From: Episyrphus balteatus
Lineage: Eukaryota > Arthropoda > Insecta > Diptera > Syrphidae
Assembly (NCBI RefSeq): GCF_945859705.1
Contig: NC_079138.1
Span: 6,262,001-6,326,000 of the forward strand
DNA length: 64,000 nucleotides
Direction: 5' to 3'
A program made the translations under genes and the position numbers. Below are positions 1 to 11,333 of the stretch, piece by piece (the first letter of the stretch is position 1; each line of letters starts with the position of its first letter). Below the pieces are notes generated by a model. That model saw only the letters and a program-made list of their open reading frames with translations, did no database searches and was not told where the DNA came from.

Positions 1-1527
1 AATTAATGATCTATATTCATCAAGTGATAATAAAAAACGGCATTAGTCGTTCCTAAATCAAAGTTGAAATTTTCTAACAAAATCTAACAAAAACAAATAC
101 AACGATTTTTTTGACATAACAACAATAGTTAACTATATTCAATAAAAGAACGGACCACTGTGCTTCAATTTGAGCCAACATTTTTATATGAATTCAAATT
201 CACTGTTTTATTAGATTAGAGGGCAGCATTTGTTGAAAATCGAAATGTCTCGTCGAAATGAAAACGGGGTGTAAGATAATCTGCAGAATGTGCATATACT
301 TGTTCCTGCCATAAACAAAAAATACCAAGACTGGAAAATTTCGTACGCCTTTCCCCCCAAAACCCTTTTGTGTACAGTGCTGTCTGTGTATATATGTGAA
401 AGCCACCACGTTGGTAAATGACGTTAACACGCACACATTTATAGATTCACGACATTCACCACACATCCAACACGAACACAACGATAGGTTCACGACATTC
501 ACCACACCTCCCAGCTTGTAGGCAAACGTCAGTTGACCGCCGAGTTTCCAGTCTTGGTATTTTTTGTTTATGGTTCCTGCTCTATCTTTGTTTTTTTTTT
601 ATTTTGTTGTTTTGTGTCTGTGATATTTTCTTTCTTGAAGAAAAAAAAAACATCTCTAAAACTTTAAAAAAATTATAATAAATTTTTTTTAAGGTGGTGT
701 GTGGATAAAAGGTGTCAAATTGCATTTATGGTCTTTTTCAAATTGCAATGGAAAAATGGTTAACTTCGAGTATTACTTCTTAAACTCCTAAAACAAAATA
801 ATAAAAAAAAAAAAAACAAAAGTAGCAAAAAGAAAAACGTAGAACGAAGAACAAAATGTTATCGAATTGAAATGTAAATTAAATTTGTGTGTGAAGATAT
901 CCTGTGTTTTGCTAGTTCTTCATTTAAGTGAAACAATCTACAACAATATCGTAGAAGAAAATAAATTTCATTAAAAAAAAAAAAGAAAAGAATAAGATTT
1001 TATTCCTGGTCGTGTTTTTTCTTATGTTTTTTTTTTTTTTTTTTTTCTATGACAGGTATGTACATGTTGTGGATTGTGCATTGAAAAAAGGTATAGGCTG
1101 TGCCAAAATAAGCCGAAAACAATAATAATTTTATAATATATATGACTTTTCTTCATCAAACAGTAAGTAATATTGATAATTTGATTAGTCAAGATTTTGT
1201 TGAAAGTTGAAGCTTGTGAAAACTAAAAAAAGTTCTTTGTATTCTCATTCTCATTCGAATAAAAATTATAATTAGTTATGCTTCGTTCAGACATGTGAAA
1301 ATTGCGTTTGGCATATTTTATGCATGTATCGCAATTAAATGCGATTATGACAATTAATGACTAACATCTGGCCAAAATTACTAGCCCAATTGTCACTTGT
1401 GTAAAAGTAACATTACACTTGTATTAGAAGTGTTTTGGATCTACAATTCCAATTAGACTGTGCAATATGCATATCGATGAATAAGAAAAAAAAAAACAAC
1501 GAACCGAACCATAGCACCTAAATTGCA
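1..1527. other. AT-rich intergenic DNA, no gene recognised
   Basis: Long A and T homopolymers and no open frame with recognisable protein character. The short open frames on both strands at 200-505 lie inside an inverted-repeat structure and look accidental. An upstream non-coding exon of the downstream plus-strand gene (Sara) could lie here but nothing in the sequence proves it. Confidence 0.6.
310..572. repeat. inverted repeat with 28-bp perfect arms
   Basis: Bases 310-337 recur as an exact reverse complement at 545-572 (both contain CATAAACAAAAAATACC). The spacer of about 207 bases holds a directly repeated motif, TTCACGACATTCACCACAC, once near 450 and once near 490. The arrangement resembles a small foldback element or a local inverted duplication. 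No terminal duplication was identified. Confidence 0.75.
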
Positions 1528-1680
1528 GGGCCGTACAGGCCCGTAGCCAGAGTTGAATTTAAGGTAGGGCAACGGTTTTATCAGGTAGGGCATTGGTAAT
1601 CGTTTAAAAAGTGTATAATTGCTTAACTTTATTTTTCTACTACTACAACTACAAATAGACAAATTTGCACCATTTTATTA

Positions 1681-2933
1681 CAGTTGAAACTCGATTATCC
1701 GGGATTCGATTAACCGGGACGCTCTATTATCCGTGATGAAAATATTTGAAATTCTTTCTCGACAATAAACAAAATTTATTTATTTAAACTCTATTATCTG
1801 TAATAAAATCTACTATCCGTAATATGAGAACAGGAAAAAAGAAAATTTAACTAAAAAATACAAAATCAGCACTCAAAAATAAAGAAAATATTTTAATTTT
1901 TTTTTGTACAGAGTCGTATTTTCTTATTTTTTTGAAAAGTAGAATTATTCTGGAACAACATATCAGGATTTACTGTTAGTTGACCGCATTCACATTAATT
2001 CAATCGAAGAAAAACAACGGGTAAAATCCCCTGTCACACAATAGGTGTGTTTTTTATTACCACCGGACTTTGCTGGACAAAAAAACGCCTCGGGGCTTCA
2101 CCGGAAATCTTGGTAGCCCTGCTTATTGAATGTTCCGAAATCAGCAGACACAAAGAAAATTTAGAGTTTTTATATTTATCGCTTTCGGGTTTTCTTGTAT
2201 TTTTCTTGTATGTTTTACAAAGAGATACAAAAATGTATGCTAGCTAGCAAAACTAGTTAAATAAATTTTGTCATTTCAAACTTCAGTTTTCCCGTTTGTA
2301 AACCAATTCTAAACAATTTATGAAAAAATTAGTTTAGTACCACAGATTTAAAACTGTTCAAAAAGTTAACCCAGAATTATAATTGGAGGAAGCAGTCGAA
2401 AGCTTACGTCAAATCCTACGTTTTTGTTGTGTTTTCTTTGAATTTTTGATAAGTTTTCATCCGTCGAGTACGGTTGGAAGCGCTGTTCCCCTCCGTTGAA
2501 TCGGACGCTTCAGTCAATTATAGTTCTACCTTTAAGCCCAGGGATATCATCGGGCTTAACAACTAAGCCCAAGGGGCTAAGGTGTTGCTGCATTTAACAT
2601 GTAAATTGCTTAGCCCTGACTGCACTTTTTTTGTCCAGCCCGGTGGTAATAAAAAAAAAACCTAAACATGCAACAATTTTTTAATTTTCCTTAAAGTTCA
2701 TAATACTCGTAATTAATCTCGTGATATTGTTATGTATGTTCAAACAAAAATATGAATTGTTACGTTTATGGGATAATTTTTTAATTGTTTTCTTTTTTTT
2801 TTTTTAATAAATTTTTTAATAAAAACTTAAAACATATAAATTTTTTCTTGAAAAAAAAGTTCTATTATCCGGGATTTTCGATTATCCGTAATGGGCTCGG
2901 TCCCGACCATCCCGGTTAATCGAGTTTCAACTG
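1681..2933. mobile_element. Tc1/mariner (pogo/Tigger-like) MITE
   Basis: Terminal repeats begin CAGTTGAAACTCGATTA on the left (1681) and read CAGTTGAAACTCGATTAACC on the complementary strand from 2933. Each is flanked by TA (1679-1680, 2934-2935). Subterminal CTATTATCCG/CGATTATCC motifs recur. There is no transposase frame. TA duplication and CAG ends fit the pogo/Tigger branch by general family knowledge. It lies inside the larger hAT element and is itself interrupted at 2044-2662. Confidence 0.82.
2044..2662. mobile_element. TA-flanked MITE (GGTGTG family, copy 1)
   Basis: Ends are GGTGTGTTTTTTATTACCAC at 2044 and GGTTTTTTTTTTATTACCAC on the complement from 2662, extending into CGG and a shared GGACAAAAAAA block. 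They are flanked by TA (2042-2043, 2663-2664). The open frame 2047-2247 is within it and is not a gene. A second, broken copy starts at 37114. Confidence 0.8.
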
Positions 2934-3019
2934 TATTTAATACATATAGCAAAAGTACAAAATTGTAAAATAAATTGTAGTCTGTCTATTGGGTTGTTTT
3001 AATGTAAGAAAATGGCCGG

Positions 3020-4384
3020 GTTCAACGCTCCATCTGAACTTAAGTTCAGATTTTTTTTGACGTTGAACGCAAAAAATCATCTGAATTTCAGGTGACATTG
3101 ACGAAGAATCTACTTCTTTTCTTTACTTGGATTGACTTTAAAAAAAGAACATTTATTTTTCTAGAATAATAAAAATAGTTCAATTGATTGTAGAAAAAGA
3201 GTTATTTATTAATATTTTCAGTGAGATCACTTGAGTATTTGTAAAAATTATATTGTTGGATTCATAAAATCCCTTGTTTAATTTTGCTTTGGTTTTATTT
3301 TCATTATTCCATTTCTGCATATAAACATGCGGAAGAAGAAGAACACAAAATTGTATTAATTACATATGCATTGTAATATCAAATGAACAAATAACAATAA
3401 CACCGCAGCATAAATGTCCATGCACAAAAGAAATATAAACAAATCCATTTATAACTTGTATTAAAATCACAAAGTTTAATTTTGGTGTGTAGCACATTTG
3501 GTACGTTTACCAACTTCACCAACGGGTTGGGGTCAAAATTCTGCCGGCGTCAAAATTCTGCTTTTCAAAATTCTGTTTTTCAAAATTCTGTTTTTCAAAA
3601 TTCTGCTTTTCATAATTCTATTTTTCAAAATTCTGCAAAAAAATAATTTTTTAATTTTTTGCAGAATTCTGTAAAATCATCTTCTTGAAAAATTATCTGC
3701 TTATTTGATTACTTACCTACATAATTTGTTATTCTTGGAATACTTATTAATTTTCGTTTTATAAATAAATAAATTTGAAAAAATTAAGAAAAGGTTTTTA
3801 ATACTAAACAACATTTCCGAAAATAATTCAAAATTTTTTAAAAGGAATATTTTGTATCAAACAACCGATAGGTTCCAATAAGTTATAGATTTTATTTGAA
3901 AGAAAGTCAGTCTTTGCATTTTAAAAAATATTTGCGACACTCAAACAAAAAAATTTAGGAAAGTACCAATGTTGAATTACATTAATGAGGTGTATTTTTC
4001 TTTAGTCAGCGCATATGATATAAAAAAAAAAACAGAATTGGCAGAATTTTTTTGTTCAAGAATAATGCTGGCAGAATTTTGAAAAGCAGAATTTTAAAAA
4101 GCAGAACTTTGAAAAGCAGAATAGAAAAAAAGCAGAATTTTGAAAAAAAGAATTTTCGTTAAAAAAGCAGAATTTTGAAAAGCAGAATTTTGAAGCCAGA
4201 ATTTTGACCCGATCCCTTCACCAACACAAACACACCCTTCTGAATTTTCAGATACAAATTTCTACCTGAAAATCGTAACTAAATGTCAAAAAACGTAACT
4301 AAATGCCACCTAACTTTTTATGACATCTGACCAATCACAGCCTCTGAAAATTCAGATCTTAAGTTCAGGTGGCCTGCGTTGAAC
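3020..4384. mobile_element. putative MITE with GTTCAACGC ends
   Basis: GTTCAACGC at 3020-3028, followed by CTGAACTTAAG, is mirrored by GCGTTGAAC at 4376-4384 preceded by CTTAAGTTCAG. I could not define a target duplication, so the exact ends and superfamily are uncertain. It contains the foldback element at 3524-4216. Confidence 0.55.
3524..4216. mobile_element. foldback element with CAAAATTCTG repeats, 9-bp duplication
   Basis: Both arms are tandem arrays of a 15-16 bp unit (CAAAATTCTGCTTTT and its complement) ending GGGTTGGGGTCAAAATTCTG and GGGATCGGGTCAAAATTCTG. The exact sequence TTCACCAAC flanks it on both sides (3515-3523, 4217-4225). A 9-bp duplication with short-repeat arms recalls Foldback/Mutator-type elements; an 8-bp reading is also possible. 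It has no coding content. Confidence 0.8.
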
Positions 4385-5324
4385 GCGGGGAACGTTACAC
4401 ATTTGCAACAATACAAGACCATTTGCATCGAGTCGGGAATACCCTATTGTTTTTGTTTGCCCTAAATCCAGATTTTGGGGGTATGGTATATTGTTGAAAG
4501 AAAGTAGGCCTCTTTATTATGTTCGACAAAAGGTACTAAGTCGTGACTAAAGTAATCTTTAAATGTTAGTTTTTGTCACACAGCGTAATCTTTGACAAAT
4601 ATGTAATTAAATCTAATTTATTTCATTGTTTTTTTTCTTGAAATCCCAAAAGACCAAGCACAATATACAAATTTAATGTTGGAATTTAATTTTTTTTTTG
4701 TAAAAAATCGGTTCTATCTTCGAGTCTACTCAAATAATTTTTGAACATAGTAGACTCTTCCATTGTTGGAATTGTTAGACCTTAAACATCAATTGAAAAT
4801 TAGCATTTTTATGCAAACTAGCCGACCCCGCACTCAAAATTCGAGTGCCAATTGTAACTTTTATTTATGCTCAAATAAGCACACTAAATAAATCACTTTA
4901 TTTACTACTAAGAATATGCAACACTTAATTTTATTCGAAATTCGAGAATGTCTTCGAAGGTTCTCGTCTTTGCTTTTAGAAGTTTCCACTTCCAGAAGGG
5001 AGAGGGCGTGGTTCAGCACATTTGTTTTTGTTTTTTCCTCAATTTTAATTTATTGTTTTTATCTATTTCGGTAAAAAAAAATAAATAAAGTATACATTCT
5101 GCACATCTAGATAAAATTTCCTATCGTTCGGTATATAATTTATGCCCCTTCGGTTTTTGTGGGCTGGGTATTTTGTACCACAAAATAAGTGTTTGCCGTT
5201 TTATTATATGATGATGCGTTTAATTTGAACACATATTACATAATCTTTGTAACAACATTAAACTTTTATTTTGTATTTGGACTAAACTAAACTTTTCTAA
5301 AGACTTTTTTGTGTTCTGAACTCG

Positions 5325-6338
5325 GCTCCGCAAAATTAGGCCCCAAAAGAAAAAATGAAATAAGACTCAAATTGGGGTATTTTTCCATAATGAAATTATG
5401 CCCCACTGAAATATGGCCATAACGAAATGAAAAAATGCCTCAAAAATAAATGAAATAATGCAATAACTTCTTTTGACCTTTTTTGAAAAATGAAATAGAT
5501 CTCCAAGTTTTCTTATTCATCATTAGATAAATCGTGCGATTTTGTTAGCTGAGTCCTTGATAAGCGGAATTTCACAAAAGTTTTTTGAAAGACAATTCAG
5601 TTTAGCATTTTCATTAGTCCAGTGCATTTATGATGTTCATATATGGGCGACCCAGCAGTTTGTACCACCCCCAAATTTTGTTTGCTCTTTCGATAGAGCA
5701 TTGGCTGAATATCATTACCCTGATTTTTCGCACTTGCGAAATTCACCTTTCGGCCGCCATCTTGGATTTTAGTTTTTGTTGAATATCTTGATTTCTATTT
5801 ATCCTAAATAAAAGTTGTACAAACAAACAACAACTCTGCTATACAACTTTTTTCGTTTTTTTTACTTTTATGGCTTGTAACTTTTTTAATATTCAGAATA
5901 TTGAAAAAGTGTTCTTAACATAAAAGACGCGAAATTTAATTTCCTACCTTTTTTGTTTATACAACTTTTATGTAATATAAATAGAAATCGAGATATTCAA
6001 CAAAAACTAAAATCCAAGATGTCGGCCGAAAGGTGAATTTCGCAAGTGCGAAAAATCAGGATAATGATACTCAGCCAATGCTCTATCGAATGAACAAAAA
6101 GTATTTGGGGGTGGTACAAACTGCTGGGTCAAATTACATATAAATGCACTGGACTATATGTAAATTATGAAAAATGAAATAGGGCCCCAAATTATTTGTC
6201 TTATTTCATAAAGAAATTACCTATGCCTCAAAAACAAAATGAAATAAGGCCCAAAAAATGAAACAACACCCCAAAATTTGAGAAATTTCGTTCTTGTTGT
6301 TTTGTGTGTATTTTTGGGGCCTTATTTCTTGGGGCTGC
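5325..6338. mobile_element. hAT-like MITE with GGCCCC-rich subterminal DNA
   Basis: The left end GCTCCGCAAAATTAGGCCCC and the complementary right end GCAGCCCCAAGAAATAAGG are bordered by TGAACTCG (5317-5324) and TGAACTTG (6339-6346), an 8-bp duplication with one mismatch. The flanks together reconstruct part of a CACTGG-type foldback element like those at 34632 and 43228, so this hAT landed in an older element. It hosts the foldback at 5617-6154. Confidence 0.68.
5617..6154. mobile_element. long-TIR foldback MITE, GTCCAG family (copy 1)
   Basis: Arms of roughly 200 bases run inward from GTCCAGTGCATTTATGATG (5617) and from 6154 on the complement, flanked by TA (5615-5616, 6155-6156). The arms contain conserved stretches such as CCAAGATGGCGGCCGAAAGG variants. 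The open frame 5542-5772 is simply one arm read through. A TA duplication suggests a Tc1/mariner-mobilised element. Copy 2 is at 37182-38282. Confidence 0.85.
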
Positions 6339-6529
6339 TGAACTTGAAGTCAAAATATTTAGGTACTTTTTTTGTTTTTGAAGTTATGCTCTAATGTACC
6401 GGTTTCTATAAAAAACTTTGTCTTCTATCAAAATTGTTTAAATCTTTATTTTTTTTTACTGTCTGAGATATCTTCAGTTGTTTGGCATATTATTATATCA
6501 TAAAGGAGAAATATAACGTCTCTTTTATA

Positions 6530-6925
6530 AGTACGATATTTTTAAATATCGTTTTCATAAGTAGGGCATTTTTGAAGGTCAAACGTTTTCATAAATAGGG
6601 AATTTTTGAAGGTAGTGCATTTTTGAGGCATTGATTTTTTTTAAAGCTGCAGCAGTTTAGAGGCTACGGCATCTTTATAAGTTGGGCATTTTTAAATATA
6701 GAGCCTTTTTGAAGTTAGGGCATTTTAAAAGCTAGAGCATTTTTGAAAGTAGGACATTTTCATAAGAAGGGCATGTTTTAAGGTAGGGCATTTTAAAGGC
6801 GGGGAATTTATTGAATGTACGGCATTTTAATAAGAAGGGTATTTTTGAAGGTAGGGCATTTTCCAAGGTAGGACTATTTAAAGGTAGGGCATTTTAAATT
6901 TAAGGTAGGGCATTGCCCCTCAATG
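6530..6925. repeat. degenerate tandem repeat, unit like AGGTAGGGCATTTT
   Basis: Some fifteen imperfect units (RGGTAGGGCATTTTNAA) spaced irregularly form the right subterminal region of the 5.4-kb hAT element. Two further units sit at its left end near 1561-1592. Subterminal transposase-binding repeats are usual in hAT elements; that role is inference. Confidence 0.7.
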
Positions 6926-6956
6926 CGTCCCCGCTGGCTACGGGCCTGGGGCCGTA

Positions 6957-8997
6957 GCTAGAAGGGGGCTTGGCAGTGTTGCCGCCGGGCAACTCGAGAA
7001 GGTCGCAAAAAAAGGGGTCAACAGGCAAAAAAAAAGTCTCATGTAGAAATTTTTTAAAAAAATATCCAAATCAAACGAAATTCGTATACATTGCTAAAAA
7101 ATAAGGTTTAAGTTTCATAAATTTTATCAAGTTATTTAAAACTTTTCTTTCAATTTTAACCAATTCATTCTAGAAACGTGCTTAAACTGTGATTTTGTTT
7201 AAAAAATGTTTTTGATTTTCATCCACAGAACATGCAAATAACTTCAGAACTAGAACTTGTCCTCTGTTAAATATTTTTCTTCCGTGTTCCACCGAATTTG
7301 ACTCAAGTCGAAGTACTTGATAGTTATAGTTATTAATTTCAATGATGAATACTGCATTACCAGGAGCAATCATCAAGATTGAGATAATGTCAAATTTGAA
7401 AATAATTTTGATTGTTTAAATATTCTATTCTGAATAAAAACTCCCGTAGAAAAACTTCCGAGAGAAGAGATTCCAATTGAAAATTTTCCACAATATAGTT
7501 CTCTTTGCTTTTTAATATTGTTCCCTTCCGTTCATAATAGCGAACAAGCTAAAACAAAGCAAAATCGTACCAAGCTTTTTAATCGGAGTTTCAAAATAAA
7601 ATAAAACTCTTTAATTTGAAAAAGATATTATAATACATCGATTATTGTAAATTTTCGATGTTGAAAACGTTCATTCAAAATATGTAATATGTAATAAAAA
7701 TATAAAAAATAGCACATAGAATATAAAGTTGGTCCAAAAACAGGCATTTTATTGAACAAAATACAGGAAGGCATTTTTGTTTTCAAATCTAATAAAAAGA
7801 GGTTATTCGAAAAATTTATGTCCTGGTTTTCGGTATATCACAAATTGGCGAAGTTCACCATTTTGAACACGGGAACGGGAGTTGATCTATATCTCGCGGA
7901 CTATTGGTTTGACCGAATTGGATTAAAACTGTAGATAATATAGATATACATATTATAAAAATTATATATTGTCTGTACATTTTTTTCTGTGAGAATAATA
8001 GGTAGGTACTTTTTATTTTCTCAATTTTGAATTTTTCTCTTTCCCTTGATAGTTTTTTAATATTTATTCTCGCCTTGAAAGTTGTACATATAACGTCAAA
8101 TTTCCAATTGTTTGGTATACTTTTGAATATGATGCGATTTTTCAATCTAAAGCTACCGAAAAATTTCGTAAAGAAATATTTCCACCACAGTCAAAATACA
8201 CATCGAAATAATTGTAGAATTTTGGTAGAAAGATACATTATACAGAATTACAGAGCATCGAAATTATATCTACTTCTACACCAAAATTAATCGAAAGATT
8301 GAGTTGGACTTCCAGGCAAATAAATTTATAATTTCAATGGAAGGTTGAAAGATTTTCTTCAAAAAAAAATTGGTCAAAATGCGACTACACTGGGGCTTGG
8401 TATACAGGGGCTCTATGTAGGGTTGCCAACAACCGTATTGTGCTCCATTTCACGTAGGGTGGATGCACCTGTTTCCGAGCAGCTCCAGTAGCCGAACACT
8501 TTTCACTTAAATATGTAAAAACAAACTGTTTTGTCCCGTTAGAAGTAAAAACCCGGTTAAAATACATAGAATCTTTATACTACATTCGATCACTCTTAGC
8601 GATATCTCGCTCATAAATCGGATTAAAAAAACTTATGTACTTCCACAATAAACAAAAAAAAAATAATTTATTTTATTAAGAATTTTTTTTAGAAACATAC
8701 ATTTTTAGAACGGAATTCATAGTCGTTACTCGAATTAAAATTTTTCTCAACACAAGTTACTTGAGAAATATTTCAAGCAATCGCTCAAGAGAATTAAAAA
8801 TAAGGCTGTCACTTGAGTAAAGAAAATTCTTGTATTGAGGAAAAATATTTCTTAAACTCAAAAATTTGACTAATTTGAATTAACGCCATCGGTTTGATTT
8901 GTCGCGATTAAACAATATTTAAAAATGAATAAATACAAACTATGTATTTAAAATGTCCTTCGTCAAACAAAAAACTCGAAATGACACTTGGGTTTTA
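6957..8997. other. intergenic DNA, no gene recognised
   Basis: Immediately right of the hAT duplication is a GC-richer patch (6957-7040) that may be the remains of an older transposon end. The rest is AT-rich. Open frames at 7752-7934 and 8027-8290 have no recognisable family and no splice context. A degenerate copy of the GGAATTCATAGTCG MITE end lies near 8714. Confidence 0.5.
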
Positions 8998-9168
8998 GGG
9001 CGAAATTCAGAGTCGTCACTCAAGTAAAATTTTTTCTCAAGCACAAGTCTGAGATGAGTTTTCTGAGTGTTTGCTCACGCATTTAATTCAAAATTTCCTC
9101 CATTAGGATTCGCTTCAGCGAATGCTTAAGATATTTCTCAACTTGAGTGTCGACTATGAATTCCACCC
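8998..9168. mobile_element. 171-bp PIF/Harbinger-like MITE
   Basis: Ends GGGCGAAATTCAGAGTCG and, on the complement, GGGTGGAATTCATAGTCG are flanked by TTA on both sides (8995-8997, 9169-9171). A 3-bp TWA duplication and GGG ends are typical of PIF/Harbinger MITEs. A partial relative lies just upstream near 8710. Confidence 0.72.
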
Positions 9169-11061
9169 TTAAAGTCGTTAGAGCAACTTTTTAACAAATT
9201 AAAAAATCAAGACTCAAAATATAGCTAGTATGCCATTAATTGTAATTGTTTACACACTAAAAACCATTTTCGAAAATTTGATACATATTTAAAAAATATA
9301 TATATTAGGGTGGTCCTAATTTTACTCTTTTGCGAAAATTGAGTGCGACGCCCCCTAGATTGGTTCCAAATCAAGAAAAAAACCCATTTTTTATCTCTAA
9401 CCCTTCCTGGCCCTATTTTGATAAGAAGTTGCTAGAGCAGAGGCGATATTCTGTGTCCAGTCTTTCACTGTAAACACTTGTCCCAGGAGAAGCAAGGTAG
9501 ACTTTAGCAAATGAGGAGGTGATTTCTGAAACCAGCTATCTGACCTGAAGGTAGTTTTGAGTAAAATGCCAAAAACCTTTACTTCGTAATACAGAAGATA
9601 TAGAGCAAAATAATCTTCTACAAATTTATTCTTTACGAAATTTTAATAAAATTAAAGTTTTTAAAATAAATATATCTCAAGTATATATTGAAAATTCCTT
9701 ATTAAAAAGTAGGTATATTTGCTTTTGGAAGTACGAGTATAATTGCGTTATGTCTTCTTTTGGAAGTAAAACTATTAAACAAATCTTTTTTTGAAGGTAA
9801 AATCACGATTTTTTTAAAAAAAATTTGTAAATAAACCTTTATCAATATCAGTATTTTAGTTTATAACAAGAAACAAAAATACATTTTTATAAATGAAATT
9901 GAATTAAAATGCGTTTCTGGATCGCACGTACTTGCTCTTGTAATTTGGAGTGTTTATTTTGGTTTTTTGAATAGCTCTATATTTCATTTTTTTAAATGAC
10001 AAGAAATACGAAAATACGAAATAAGCTAAAAAATAAGTCAATTTTCGAAAAAAAAAACCACAAGCATTATCCAAATTTTTGAGAAAAACTAAAAACACAG
10101 ATTCTTAATATTATTTACTAAAACCCTTAAGTACACAAAATTTAATTAAAATCGTTAGACCGTTTAGGTCCTAGCACGCTGTACAGATGGCCGAACGGAA
10201 CTAAGTGATGACGAAAACTACTTTTGTAACTCCTCCATCATCGTAATGAGGCATTTTATCATACGTCAAATTGATATTTTTTTTACTGAAGAGGCCTTAT
10301 TGGAAAGAACATTTTGCGTAGGCCATTTTGGAAAAAATATTTGGTGTTCAATAGGCTGTTTTGGAAATAAAGTCGTTTTTTGACATTGAATAACTATCTC
10401 TGTGTGCTGTTAAGAAAATTATTTTTGATTGAATCAGACGCGCGTTGAAAAGACCTAAAAAATGGCATGCATATCTCATTTTCCAATTTTTTTCCGATAG
10501 CTGGAAATCAGCTCCTCAAAATATAGTCAAAATACGAAATTTTGTAGTATGTGTTGACCACCACTTGTATGGGCCGCCGTTCGATCTTGGCGAACAGTCC
10601 TCATATATAATTCGATTTTAGATGTCTACCTTTGCAGTACTAGGTAGTGTGTTCAGACATTTATCTAAAAAGTAGTTCAGTTATTCATCGTTACAATACG
10701 ATGTTGTTGGGAATTTTTTAAGCTACATCTATTCTTGAAACAAATTATAAAATTTTTGAAACTACCAACGTTTTTTTCTGAGTGTCCTTGGCCGAATATT
10801 CGGCGGCCGAATATTCGGTATTCGGCCGAGGAGCGTGGCCGAATATTCGGTATTCGGCCAAACCAATGTTCGCGGCATCTCTACTCAAGTCACTGCCGAC
10901 GTACATACGATTTTTTTCTTGTCTCGACCCAACCTACATGCTCCAGCTTTTTGGCACATTACTCCTGAATCACCCTGTATACTAATGTGTTTTACATGCA
11001 AAAAAATTGATTGTCTATAATTATGCGATTTATCACCATTAACTAACCTGTCTAGTTTTTC
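9169..11061. other. intergenic DNA with transposon scraps
   Basis: No gene recognised. The motif ATTAGGGTGGTCC at about 9305 resembles the start of the element at 24717. A 10.8-kb cluster of CGAATATTCGG units is listed separately. TCACCCTGTATA near 10970 looks like a lone mariner-type end. Confidence 0.5.
10786..10862. repeat. palindromic GGCCGAATATTCGG repeat cluster
   Basis: GGCCGAATATTCGG and GGTATTCGGCC occur as overlapping direct and inverted units within 77 bases, giving a strongly self-complementary segment. Open frames across 10735-11020 arise from it. It may be the terminal region of a hAT-like element, but no partner end was found. Confidence 0.6.
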
Positions 11062-11333
11062 TGATCTTGAGATAGTGTTGGACTCAAAATTAACTTGTAT
11101 TGACCATTTTGACTACATTATTAAAAAAAGCTAACATGACTCTTGGCTTTATCAAAAGATTTGCTCGAGAATTTCGTGATCCTTATGTTTTTAAAAACTC
11201 TTTATGTCTCATTTGTAAGATCCATCTTAGAGTATGGTTGTGTTGTATTAGCGCCATATTATGCGGTTCATATAAATAGATTGCAGTCCGTTCAAAGATG
11301 ATTTAAGAGATTTTGGCTAAGATTTCTACAATA
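11062..11333 (+). pseudogene. decayed non-LTR reverse transcriptase, thumb region
   Basis: Conceptual translation with frameshifts gives hallmark pieces of the region just after the catalytic domain of Jockey/CR1-type reverse transcriptases: DLEIVLDSKL, then IDHFDYII, LGFIKRFAREFRDPY, LYVSFVRSILEYG and PYYAVHINRLQSVQR. At least two frameshifts and an in-frame TGA break it. A related minus-strand fragment lies at 47190-47340. Nothing upstream of the catalytic motif is present. Confidence 0.8.

Larger units (their letters stand above)
1536..6948. mobile_element. non-autonomous hAT-type element, 5.4 kb, heavily invaded
   Basis: The ends are perfect 15-bp terminal inverted repeats, CAGGCCCGTAGCCAG at 1536-1550 and its complement at 6934-6948. 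They are bounded by an exact 8-bp target duplication GGGCCGTA (1528-1535 and 6949-6956). An 8-bp duplication and CAG-type ends are diagnostic of the hAT superfamily. No transposase frame exists inside; much of the length is other transposons. Subterminal copies of AGGTAGGGCATT occur at both ends. Confidence 0.88.

Noticed and set aside
5542..5772. 76-residue plus-strand ORF with a near-identical relative at 38127-38333 (-)
   Set aside because: Both are arms of the same foldback MITE; the shared peptide follows from repeat identity, not from a gene.
7752..8290. Possible short genes on either strand
   Set aside because: AT-biased random-looking peptides with no motifs, splice sites or conserved features.
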